A DNA stretch of 64,000 bases, taken from positions 4,154,873 through 4,218,872 of the forward strand of contig CM012954.1 of NCBI GenBank assembly GCA_000181795.3. The letters run 5' to 3'. The translations under genes were made by a program, and so were the position numbers. Source of the stretch: Trichinella spiralis. Its lineage: Eukaryota; Nematoda; Enoplea; Trichinellida; Trichinellidae. Shown here one piece after another: positions 1 to 11,900 of this stretch; the first letter of the stretch is position 1, and every line of letters begins with the position of its first letter. The notes below the pieces were generated by a model. That model was not told the origin of the DNA. It saw only the letters and a program-made list of their open reading frames with translations, and made no database searches.

Positions 1-60
1 TAAGGAGAACGTGTGGAGGGCAGAATGAAAGATAGGTGGCCACGGAAGTGACTGTGGTCC

Positions 61-215
61 CCCTCGAATTTTAGTTCGCCCCCCTCCCAATTCTTTTTCC
101 CTCCCCTTCCAAATCTCCTTTCCTCCCCTCCAAATCTCTCTCCTCCCCTCCAAATCTCTCTCCTCCCCTCCAAATCTATCTCTCCTCCCCTCCAAATCCC
201 CTCCTATGCTCATCT
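61..215. repeat. pyrimidine-rich minisatellite, ~17-22 bp unit
   Basis: About five imperfect copies of a CTCCCCTCCAAATCTC-like unit follow one another. The plus strand is almost pure pyrimidine, so the minus strand is G/A-rich with repeated GGAGGGGAGG blocks that could adopt triplex or two-layer quadruplex structure. No gene is attached to it. Confidence 0.85.
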
Positions 216-262
216 CCTCTACTCTAAACCTATTCATCTCCAAAATGGACTTATTTAAAATA

Positions 263-848
263 ACTTACCTGAGTTGCAATACTTACCTTAGTGCTTTTTC
301 AATTTTTGCGATGAAGTACATCAAGAACTATAAAATTAACTGGAAAAAAAACTTACCTGAAGATCTCTCTTGATTACTTGAAGATTACTTACCTGAAGTT
401 TTCAAACAAAGCAACATGTTCCAAACACCTTTTAGATTCAATCCCTAGCTGTTTCGGTTCATTTGCAACTAAAAAATGCAATTAAAAAAACTTACCTCAA
501 GACTTCCTTGACATGTTTCAAACAGCTTTTGCATTCAGTCCTAAACTGTTTCGATTACTTTTCATCCAATGCAAAACAATTCATCTAAAATTGGTATAAC
601 AAAGAACACAAAAAATAAAAAAAAAATACTTACCTGAAATTAAAACCTAGATGACCTGATGAGAATAAAATGTACAAAGTGAAAATGAGAAAAAATAAAG
701 GGAAAAGTAAAACAGCGTACAGCATTTCTGACATTTGACAAACAGCAAATGAACTAAAAGTTTCTAAATACATTATCTAAAACAACCATATAAAACGTAA
801 TCCATACGAATGACAGTGCATTTAACTGGAATTTCACATTACTTACCT
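263..848 (-). promoter_or_regulatory. cluster of seven perfect 5' splice-site octamers (AGGTAAGT)
   Basis: On the plus strand the octamer ACTTACCT, the reverse complement of AGGTAAGT, occurs at 263, 281, 351, 387, 490, 628 and 841. Read on the minus strand, several copies follow a CAG or TTTCAG, so acceptor-like and donor-like halves abut (for example TTTCAG|GTAAGT at 628). This is the form of a recursive (ratchet) splice site, or of tandem alternative donors. No protein frame runs through the intervals. Spliced leader RNA genes are another possibility, but I could not show a consistent leader of about 22 nt plus Sm site. Confidence 0.6.
388..600. repeat. diverged tandem duplication, ~105 bp unit
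   Basis: Two adjacent copies align. The first has CAACATGTTCCAAACACC, then TTTTAGATTCAATCC, then GCTGTTTCGGTT; the second has TGACATGTTTCAAACAGC, then TTTTGCATTCAGTCC, then ACTGTTTCGATT. Each copy carries one ACTTACCT donor octamer at its left edge, so the duplicated unit includes a splice-donor-like signal. Confidence 0.7.
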
Positions 849-1954
849 CTGTTCAGCTTCACCGGTGAAGGTGATGCTAATTTGTATTAAATCTTAAAAT
901 TACATATTAAATAAATTATGTAAAAATAAAAAACAACTAATTATATATTGCCCTTGCTTCACCGTTAAAAGCGTGCAAACATATCCATCACCAAAATAGT
1001 AATTCATGATTAGGAACTAAAAAGCACTAACCAAACATTTTTGCTTGAATATAAAAATCATTATCATGCAGCGCTATCCGTCTTAAATTACTTTTTATAT
1101 GCCCATTTCACATTCATTGGTCTATGTGATCAAATTTATACAAGTGAAGCACGAAATGTTAAACACAGTAACAATACAGTATTGCTTACTTATTTTCATC
1201 AGAAATTCCATCAGTTAAGTACATAGGGAATGATAACTGGTCGCTGCCTTTTTAAAAACTCTGAGAGAACTTATCTCCTAGAGTATGTGAATACAACAAA
1301 TGTCCTTGTATGGAACTGTAATAGATGCCTTTCTTGCTTATCTGACATCTAAAAAATTAAAAACATCTTAAATATGTAATCTTAAAATCATTACATTTAC
1401 CATTTAATTTCCATAACACGCCTTTGTAGCATTCTTTTTTAACTGACGTAAATATTGAAGGTGAAATCATCTAAAAATAGAAAACAACTGTTTCATAATA
1501 TATAATAATAACAAAGAATCCCATTAGTTTCCATTCACGATATTTGTGAAGTCATGCAAAAATAGCATGCACAGAATAAATACATCGACCACATTATCAA
1601 ATGTAACCTACGTCTTTCTTAATCACAGCTGATATTAAAGAGTAGAATCATAGTCGGGAATGTGTGTGCTGCCATGGCGATGCACTGAATTACAATGAAT
1701 AAAGTATTCTGAAAAGTTGTACAATAATAAGTAAATTATATAAAAAGGAAATCACTTTGCCCCTGGTAGAACAACCTAATTTTCCGTCAGTAATAGCGTA
1801 ATGGCATAAATATAATAATTTAATTAAATGACCAAAGTTATTACGGCTTTATTTACAAACTTTACATCAATATTACTCAGTGCAACTAACTAAAGATTTG
1901 TGCTTTAATATGCTGGTTATATAAATATAAATTGCATATTTACCTTCTTCTTTC

Positions 1955-2205
1955 CTAAAAAATGAAGTTATTTAAAGATGTAAATAAAAAATGTATAAGA
2001 AAAAGAAAAAGCAATCTGCAAATTCCAACCAGTATATTAGTATATTCAAGCAAGCAAATAATGTCTTTCCCAGGTTATGAAAACATGAATATCTCAGATG
2101 AAATACCATGCAATCAATCAAGAATGATAACTGAAAGAAAGAACTACTGTGCTGTGATGACGAAACATTTAATAACTGATCATGAAACTGAAAATCATTA
2201 AAGGA
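1955..2205. repeat. diverged dispersed repeat, copy A
   Basis: This copy aligns with 2640-2890. Shared blocks are AGCAATCTG followed by AATTC, CCCAGGTTATGAAAACAT, GTGCTGTGATGACGAAAC and AATAACTGATCATGAAACT. Traces of the same unit (GTGTGCTGCCATG, AACTGGTCG) recur near 1666 and 1225. It may be an old duplication of non-coding or former exon sequence. Confidence 0.6.
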
Positions 2206-2583
2206 TTAGTATGTGAATTATGCAAATAATAAACTACTTTACCTTAGGGTAAATAAGCAAACCTTAGTACCTTACTATGCACAATCGCATAACTAGTGCA
2301 ATGACTGAGGAAGCATTTCCTAATCAAATATGCAAATCAGCAAATCAAACTGTGTTCAACGTTATGCACAGAATTAGATCATACCAATTATTGCCCTACA
2401 AATCATTCAACAAGGAAAATCATCATATATCGTGCAATCGATTTAAACAATTTATCATTCTTACATGCTTTTCATTTCCATTTGAAAACATTCGATCATA
2501 AATTTCGATTATTTTCATTTCGATAACATGCATATGTAGAGTGAATAAACTGAATTGTCAAACTCACTTGTATTGGTTTACTT

Positions 2584-2608
2584 ATATATATATATATATA
2601 TATATATT
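2584..2608. repeat. (AT)n microsatellite
   Basis: About 12 AT units directly before the copy-B repeat. Similar short AT tracts occur at about 18710, 22746, 27565, 36888 and 62430. Confidence 0.9.
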
Positions 2609-2639
2609 GCACAGTCACACTGCTTGCTTTTTGCCGGGA

Positions 2640-2890
2640 AAAAATATATAAAGGACCATCTAAAAGTATATAAAAAAGCAATCTGGGAATTCTGAATACT
2701 ACATAAGTTATAATACCATTCCCAAGTTATGAAAGCATAAATGGATATCGTAGATATCCATGTCGTAGAGTGTCCTTCATCGTACATGATAAGTAAAGAA
2801 GAGAATTGAAAGTCAGCGTGTGCTGCCATGACAAAACGTTGAATAACTGGTCGTGGAACTAAAAAGCAGTGCACTAGAAGCAATGCGTGC
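2640..2890. repeat. diverged dispersed repeat, copy B
   Basis: Partner of 1955-2205, with CCCAAGTTATGAAAGCAT, GTGCTGCCATGACAAAAC and AATAACTGGTCGTGGAACT in the same order. A 112-codon minus-strand frame crosses it but its start lies in AT-rich flank and it resembles no family, so it is not called as a gene. Confidence 0.6.
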
Positions 2891-4648
2891 ATTTCGTATA
2901 ACACTGTAATGTACAAAAAATGAATTAGAGGAAAACATTTATAAGTTTTACTAAATAAATCAAAAAAGAGACGCAGAAACTCTTTTTCACTTATAAATCA
3001 CTGGCAAGGAAAACAGTACCAAGCAATAATTTCATTCACATCATGACAACACTTACCGTTTCGAGTTTCACGCAACAATCGCACTTTTGCATGAGAGCCT
3101 AAGTATTGTAAAACATGAATTAATTGGCAAACCAAATTTACAAACATTCATCCAGCATGCTGCATCCTACAAATTTAACATAGATATATCCATGGACTGC
3201 ATATCTCAGTATGAAGAAAGGCAGAAGCAACAGCAAGTGCTACTGCATATGGCTATTAGGTGACGAGAAGAAAAAAGGGCGGCAAGAATTCACAGAACTC
3301 CTTAAGGAAACGTACGGAATATGTTTTGACATTTCCCTATTTCGCAGAGAAAACAGTTAGAGAAAGAGAAGTGCAGTACGTTCCTTCACACTGGCCCAAC
3401 ATACATTTTCGCAGGCCAAGCAGTCGCATATCTTTGCTGTGGATGTTTTGGTTAGCGCTACCTCAGACAGCATAGCACGGTTGCATCATTTCATCTTCTA
3501 AAAACTCAAATGCGGTAATGATTATGACTATAATGTCAAACTCGACTGACATCCACTACCGCGCAGCAGTTTCCATAGCTTCTCCATCCAATAGCAGAGT
3601 CTCATATGTCTATATTGACTTGACTACTTGACCATTTCCCAATCTCACTGCACTGTTTCGATGGCGTTGTGCACTTTCTTATTACAAGCGTCCTCAGCAG
3701 AATACTTCCTGCTTTCCTCTCCACTGAATTTTAAGTATATTATGGTGAGAGTCAACTTTCAATTGATTTTGTCTTTCTTTGTTATGTTACCAATCCATGG
3801 GTTGCTGCTTCACGTCCAGCTCGAAAGACAAAATGCTGTTCGTCACTTGAAATCAAAAGCTATTATTCAGGATAACAGTTCTGCGGGAAATATCCATAAT
3901 CTCAGAATTTCCACAACTGGAATTGTTTCTGGTACAGAAAGTATGAACACCAAAATCGAAAAGCAAAGGTTTACTTTTGATACATGAAAACAACGGTAGA
4001 GTAGAGATGAATAAGTTAGATGACGAAGGGAAGTGTTCATACACGTAACTAATAATTATACTACTGGCGCCGTCTATTTTACCTCATTATATCTTTTCTC
4101 TTGACCTATCCCTTGGATCATTTCTCCATTTCTCAACATCTTGCCCCTGTATCACAAATCAACATATAAATCAACAAAACCATCCACGTGTAATTAGTGT
4201 GCTATAAATAAGATACCTGAAAATTCACAAAGAGATATTCAGATATATCGATAAAAATTAGGTACACAGATTGAAGGAAACAATGAAAGGCTGAGGTCCC
4301 GCAGATTAGGCAACCAACGGCTAAAAATAGACCTCGCAAAACATTAATACATTTTTAAATGTCACTAAAACAATTAACACATGCAATCATTTCTACTTTT
4401 CCTTAAACAACATCCTAAAAATGGGCGAGACGCTTAAAAAACAATGAAAATGTGAAAATAACCAGCCATTTTTATTATTCATTACACATTTTTAAAAGTA
4501 AAATCGAAAAATACATACAATTACTGTCATTCATCATCATCATCATCATCATCATTATTATTGTTCTTGCTCTTCTTCAACGGCCAAACTTCCAAACACT
4601 TCAGAAGGAACTATTTGTTTTTCCAAAACAACATCTTAAAAAAATTTC

Positions 4649-7600
4649 TCATAAAATACTGTTTGCACTGGATACATATAGATGCAAATGTCCACCTGGC
4701 AATGACTTTCTGCTGAATTTTGGCTCCACTTCAACGGATAATTCATCGTCATCATCTTCAATGTTAATTTCATCTTCATTAACCACTGACTGATTCTTTC
4801 CGGACTTTTCACTAACTCCCCCACTGATGTGGAAAAAAATTACATTATCCATAAATTAAGCTGAGTTAAAACAATCAATTAAAAAATTACCTGACGAAAG
4901 AAATACTGGACATCTTAGATTTTAGAATATCTTTTTTCGATGCTTCTTGAGAAATCTTTTGTGCTTTAGCTTCCAGTAGAGCCATACTATCGCCCTGACC
5001 CAACTCATCAACTGAAATTGTATTTCAAAAATATTAAAAATCAATAACCATGACAAACTGCTTAATTCTGCACTTTCTGCAGGACCGCCCGTTGTTGCTA
5101 ACATCTGAGCCGACATGAAATTCACTTGTGTGTTCAAAGCAGCCTGAACGCTGCGTTTGATACGCAACATTTCTCGGACCGTATCCTCATTGCCATGCTT
5201 GATTTCAAAATCTTTCCAAAATGACCAAAATGAAGGGACGACCTTAAAAAGTAGGCATTATTTTATAGAATGACACACATTATATTCAAAAAAAATCAGT
5301 ATCAAATTTACCCTTGGATCGCACATCTGAGAACAGTGTGCTAAAATTGCACGAGCCCGGTCAATTTCACCCAATCGTCGCTCCAACGTGGCAAACTGCA
5401 AACACATACTCCTATAAATAATACAAAACAGCATTTTCACAGTTTATTTCCACATTACATTGTGCATTAGATATTATATTATATTACATTTTATTTTATT
5501 TTATTATATACGCATACCTTGCATCTTTCTCTGGCAATACTTCAATTGCTTTTTCATAAATAGCTCTAGTACTTGTCACACCAAACAGTTCGGCTGCCTT
5601 TTTAATGTACACATTAAATATCTGAAATAGGAATTTGTAAAAAAAAATTTTTTTTTTCATCAAACAATCGAACATGTTGTCTACATTAATCATTTCATCT
5701 CTGGGCACTGAATCAACTGCTCTTTGGTAAATATTCATTGCATTTCTCGGCAAACCATGTTCTTCTTCTAATTTTGCGTATAATAAGTAAAATTCTAAAT
5801 TTTCAATAAAATTCAATCAAAATATTGCACAACGCACTACACAATAACAACATACTTGTAGCATATTCAGGTGGGCAACTATTCAAACATTGCTCAAAAA
5901 GATCTCGTGCCCTTTCCAATTTACTTCCGGCCTGAAATGAAATTTAACATCAATTTCAAAATGATGTCCCATTTTGCAATCTCATCCGCCTACATAACGC
6001 TTCAAAAAGCGAACCAAATATGTTTCCCAAAGATCGTTCACGTTTGGCCATCGAAACAGTGCAATTCCTTTTTCAAAAACCTAAACACAAAATATATATA
6101 AACATCACTGCATAAAATCCAATCAGATATTATTTATGCACTTGCCTTAAAAGACTCTTCAAAATGATTTTTGCTTTCTAAAAGCATCGTATAATTGATT
6201 ATCAACTGCGGAGTTGCAATTCGCAGATCCAATATTTTCTCATATACTTCTTTACATGACTAATAATTAAAAAACAAACGTCAATTAAATAAATAAATAA
6301 ATAAAAATAATATATAGCAATAAAAAGTGCAAAAAAAAAATAAATTTTACCTCAAAGGTTCCAAAACTCTCTTCCAAATCAGCGTACATGCTCCAAACTT
6401 TCAACGACTTGTATACACGATTTTGCACTGTCTCGCTCTTCATGTAAAATAAACAGGGTGTATACTTTTTGAAAAAATTCTTCCAATTAACTAATACAAT
6501 TTACCTCATCGTAATAATCTGTTTTAAAAGCAGGTTTTTTCACTGCTCTTTTGATTACTTGCAATGCCTTTTGCCATTTTCTCCAAAATAAGCATAATTA
6601 ATATGCAACAGTCAACTGCTAAACAAGCTTACTTGGAACGCAGCTCCATTTCTGCCCAAGAACAATAAACCGATGCTAAATCATCCACCTTCGGATATGG
6701 TGCAAGCAACGCTCTTTCGAATATTTCTCTCGCCTAAAACATGGGATTTTGAAAAATAGCATAAAAAGCATTTTTTTAATTAAAAAACAAAAACCACCAA
6801 TGAGGAAAATCTAAGCTTGTTCGAAGTAAACTCATGTGATCAACCCCCCCCTCCCCAAACAGTTCGTTGAACGTACTTTCTTCAATTGCGCTTGTTGTTC
6901 AAAAAACACTGCATACGCTATCCATAAATTGGACAACTTTCCAAGCTGCAATTTTGCGTTCACTGTATTCACTGCTTCTTCAAACGTTTCTTCAACCTAA
7001 AAATTTATCCGCATAAAAATAATGGTCGATTCAAAAATTCTCTTCAACGAAACATCGCAATACCTCTTTTGGATTGCTTTTGCATAATTCTGCACGTTTT
7101 AACCACTCGTGCACGTTATGTGGATTTTGACGTAATAGCACACTAAATAAGTGAATGGAAAAGCAGTGAATGAACAAATTCCACAAATGAGCACTGCTTT
7201 GCAAAATACCTATTTATAAGCAACGGTCTTCTGTCCATCAAATCTTCAAAACGAGCCATCAACAAGTCGATGTTGAAATTTGAATCACTTTTATGCTGTG
7301 CTTCAAGTTCAACATTGATCAATTCTTCCATGAAATGTGCGCAAGCGTCGAAAATCTAAACAGTAAAAAATAAAAAAAAATATAAAGAATTACCCCTGAA
7401 CAGTCAGTAGTGAAGCACTGGATTAATTACTACCTGCGTAAAATCTCGGACTGTTCGAACAGTTCTCATCGCTTCTTCATACACATCACGTGCCTAAACC
7501 GTTAAACATTTCATTTGTTGCACATATAAAAATACGTATATATGAAAATTCCCATTTTCATCATCCAATTTATTTGACTCACCTGTTCAAAACATCCGTC

Positions 7601-8914
7601 TCGTATGTAATAATCGGCAAGAGAACACCACAATGCTCCAGTTTGATCCGGATATTTTTCAACGCCTTCGCGTACGAGCAATTCTGCGTTCAAAGAGGTA
7701 ACTTTTGAAGGATTTTTCGCCACTATGCTGCACAATTCGTGCCATAACTGCAAATAAACACAAGAAATTAAATTTAAATAAAAACAAAAAGTAAAAAAAA
7801 AGAAAAAAAAATAGAACAACAAAATACAGAAAAGCGAAAATATACTTCATGATTTGTTTTCCCTTCCCGACTGATAAAATTGGAATCGTTCACTATGGCC
7901 GAAAGATGAATGCAAGCCAAATCTAGGCGGTCAACACTTTTCAAATATTCTACGAGCTGCTCTGCATCTTGCGGAGCAATCTAAAAAGCACCATATTCCT
8001 ATTCATATTCTGCAAGCGCTTCCAATATTTCTTTTTCCACTGTACCTTCAAATAACGTTCATAAACGCGTATTGTCGTTTCAGGAATGTCGTGCAAGTGG
8101 AGAAACTTTAAATAAATTGGCCAAATACGGTAATGTTGAGTTATTGGCAAAGATCGCAATGCGTCATCAAATGCATGTCGTGTTCTCGTAATAAAACGCT
8201 GTTTCACCAAAAAAGTACAATAAAGGATCCATATTCGAGGCATCTAAAAAAACAACAGCAATATCATATTCAACGACATAATAAGCAGTGAAATAAATAA
8301 AGTATAACAACTACAAATACACTATTCGATTAGATCCTCATAAAATTATCATATAAAATGAATTAAAATTGGAAAGTTCACATTTTGTACTTTATACTTT
8401 GCTCTTTTGCATTTGAAAATACAAGTTCACATAATATATTTTGTAAAACAACAAATTCAATTAACTCATTAACACATTCTTATAAAAAAATATTTCAAAA
8501 TGTTTCAATTACTTTATTCATAAACACTAGCGCTGTTCGAAAACACTTGTTCACTTCTTCGTACAAAGGATCGGTGACGCATTTTTTAGCTACTTGACCA
8601 CGACGCAATTTTAAATATTGATACCAAAGTTTGTAACTTCCAGGCAATTCACGCAACGCTCGCTGGTAGAGCAAATTTACGCTTGCTACATTTTTACTTG
8701 ACTGAGTTTTATGTTCGATGTATCGAAGCCAGCATTTCAAAGAAAATCGATTGCGAAATAAATCCTCTTCATACGGAATATCATCTTCTTCCTAATTGAA
8801 AATTGCATAAAACATAACAAATATTAAAAAACAAGGAAAAGCAAATTGAATTAAACAAATAAATAAAAATAAATATATGTAACTTACAATTAGAAGATCT
8901 GCAGTAGATGACAT
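4649..8914 (-). CDS. XAB2: pre-mRNA-splicing factor Syf1/XAB2 (HAT-repeat protein)
   Basis: Nuclear scaffold of the Prp19-associated complex, needed for spliceosome activation, and linked in mammals to transcription-coupled repair. I assemble 21 exons (8888-8914, 8513-8791, 8046-8243, 7846-7980, 7583-7747, 7434-7493, 7210-7355, 7064-7142, 6877-6996, 6633-6733, 6505-6580, 6351-6437, 6146-6259, 5994-6080, 5856-5931, 5685-5794, 5518-5621, 5312-5411, 5059-5242, 4891-5011, 4649-4823). They give 847 aa, close to human XAB2 (855). Half-a-TPR repeats fill the protein; recognisable blocks are [54 protein letters not shown] and [18 protein letters not shown]. The C-terminus is acidic. The intron after 6146 has a GC donor (AAG|GCAAGT). 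The donor at 5058 is weak (GTTTGT). The last exon and stop are less certain than the rest. Confidence 0.96.
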
Positions 8915-11900
8915 GTTCGGTGGCCATAAAAATAGAAAGCAAATTAATTACCTGGAAAAATCACAGGATCAAACATGATAAAATAAGTAGACTTTTATGT
9001 TCAAACTATAGCTGAACAGTCTAATAAAGGTGAGTGATATGAAAATATTTCTCTGAATGCTTGAAAACGTGACGCAGAAAATAAAAAAGTCTAAAATTTG
9101 CTAAATTTGAGAAATACTTACTTTAATTGCAAAGTAGAAAATGCGCAACAACAACCACTAGCAAATGTATTCAATTTTCAAAAAGATTAATATAATTCGG
9201 ATAAATAAAAAAATGACTAATTACAAAAAGCAAAATAAAATATTTTGATGAAAAAATAGAAGATGCAAATTACAAGAAAACGCTAATTACGATACGTACT
9301 GACTGTAACCGTAATAGACAATCAAGTTTAAATTTCAATGCGAGCAATATGAATATTTTTAGACGAAGCAAAATATATGTTTTTTTGATTTTATAAAAAA
9401 TTGAAATATACTGTAAATTTCATTTAAATTTATATGTTAGTTTGGATTTAAATTTTCAAAATATACAAAGAAATTTACGCATTTGAAAAAGAGATTAAAA
9501 TTGAATTATTATCCATTTTAAATTAAGTATTGTTTTTTTATCATTTTTTAAAATTAGTTTCTTCAATAGCAGCAATAAGTAGATGATATTAATGTGTGTG
9601 TGTGTGTGTTCGTGTGTGTAAAATCTAAAAATACTTGAAATATTACATCGAATAAATAATAATTATTATTATATAATATATTTTGAATATCATCCGGTTA
9701 AACAATTTTATTTTAGTAAAACATAAACATTTGTTATTATTTGATGGTTTATTTTAAAAAGATAAAAGAGAGATATATAGAATGTTGTAATTTTTTACCC
9801 TCGTTCAGTGGATGTTTAAATTTTGGCAATTTGGCGACACTTTCACGGTTACCAGTGACGCTAATCTGCAGGTTTGTTGCCAAAGCAGGTGTAGCAATAG
9901 TTGGATTATTTTTGAGCAGCTTGACCAACTCCTATTGGTCATCGGACGTATTATTGGTTTGCTTCTGCTGCTGCTGCTGGTGTTGCTGCTGACCCACGCA
10001 TGCATGCATTCAATGGTCGGCAAATGTCCACAATAGCTCTGTCCAGTGACCTGAAAAAATGAAAATCAGCTGCTATTTCAACGCCTGCACGCATGGAAGA
10101 GTCAGCTTGCAAAGGGATTGCTTTTTTAGCTGTTCAACAAAGCTAACAACGTTTTAATTCTTCAAGAAGATTTTTGCTGAAAAAATTCAACTTGAATTAT
10201 TGTCGACAATTATTATTTAAAAAAATTACCGAAACAGCAGTAATAATAAGGTTTTAATTTTTTGTTTCTTTTCGTTTTTAAAATTTCAATCCGACATTGA
10301 TACTTGCGAGTATTTTGATTATTGCGCTTCATTTTTTTAAACATGCTTTTTGTTGACATGTTATTATTATTATCATTATTTCGTTTGTTTGTTTGTTTGT
10401 TTGTTTCACAAACCGGTCTGTTGCGCAGTGACATGCGATCGTCCAAAACATGTCTTTTAGCTGAACCTGCAGAAAGAACAGTTTAGTTAGTTTAGTTAAG
10501 CATTGACATGTACTGTAGATGTAGTAGTATCAGTTTCAATTTCTACCTACCATTGGGAAAACTTCTTCAAATTCTTTCTTCAGTACTCTTCAGTATATAA
10601 GAGTGTGCTTTTTTCAATCTAAAGCTTAAAACTTTACACATTCTTCGTGTTATTTTTTTCAATAAATAAATTTTAAAAAATATACATATCTGTATGCTTG
10701 TATTTTTCAGTGTATGGTCATGCATTTGACCAGGCCAAGCGAATTGTAGAAACTCGATGAAACTAACCTCCATCAAAGCAGCAAACAAACCGTCTGTCCT
10801 TATCCAAAACTGTCCAGCTGGTCTGCATTCAGGCCATTTCAACAACTGACTAACCAACACACCCTTCTCCAACTGTCAACAGTACAACTTGCTAACAAAA
10901 TATTCAGGCAAGTAATAATCATTTTATCTTTTATTTACCTCACTGCGATCGAACAAACAACCAACGGGTTCCATTTCAATTTCTGATCTATTCAACTTTT
11001 ATTTTATTATAATTTAAATTCAACATGGTTTACAATATAAAATAACAAATAATAATAGAAATTGAGATACAAATGTGCAATTTAATCTCGAAGTTGTTGC
11101 TATACATAGCAACAATTCAACAATGATGATTCTTTCATTGTAAATTTCCAAAAACATTTGTCATCATCATTCATAAAAAAATTCATTCGTATAAATTAAT
11201 TTCCACAATAATAATTTTACCCCTGTTCAATTTTTATTTTTTTTTATTATGCACTCGGCGTCAGCTTGCAATTTTCAACAAATGCAGTTTTAAAAGGCAG
11301 AAAAAATGTTAACAACAATTAGCCTGTGAATTTGGAAATTTGCTTTATGATTTTCGCTCACTCGACCATATAGCATCGGAAAATGTATGTCAAATAGAAT
11401 AATAATATTAATAATAAGCGACAACGTTAGTTGCAAAATTGCAACTTGATGGTTTTTGTGCGAATGCATTTGCAATATTTCCATTCACAGCACCTTGTTT
11501 AAGCGTTGAAAAATGCTGACAAGAATAAGCTTCACTGCTTGCTATTTAATACTCATGAGAATAATATAAATGCCATTATAAAAAAAATTAAAAAAAACTC
11601 AACAATGCAATATTCAATTTAAGCAAAATGCAATATGTGAAACGTTGAAAAAAAAAAGATAAGTACACAACAGTTGCAATTGCACAGTTGTTGATCGTAA
11701 TAATACGTTATTATGCAGTTATATCAAAGTTAAAAATAAAATTTATACACTGAAAATTATTTAAATACTTCTATTATTGTAAATGGAATTGTGATTTGTA
11801 ATTTTTCCACATTTGCCCCTCAACATCAGCCAACTCAACCAAGTTTGATTTGGAAAAGGTAATTTTAATTGGAGGAAAATACGTAGAAAAAAAATAAGTT

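Larger units (their letters stand above)
1..4648. other. no confident gene; repeats and isolated splice sites
   Basis: No reading frame here resembles a known protein and the open frames are short and AT-driven. The stretch holds a pyrimidine-rich minisatellite, a cluster of minus-strand splice-donor octamers, a diverged tandem duplication, a second diverged repeat pair and an (AT)n run, each listed separately. A further donor-like site lies at 3053-3059 on the minus strand. It could be the intron/UTR territory of a gene extending left of the window, or a non-coding transcript. It ends at the stop codon of the Syf1/XAB2 gene. Confidence 0.5.

Noticed and set aside
263-848. definite call of spliced leader RNA genes
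   Set aside because: Leader ends in AG|GTAAGT are suggestive, but no common 22-nt leader, Sm site at fixed distance or three-stem fold could be shown. Kept only as a hypothesis.
9741-10036. plus-strand frames ending in Cys/Leu runs
   Set aside because: The runs are the opposite strand of a CAG-rich stretch; the minus-strand reading is the more protein-like.
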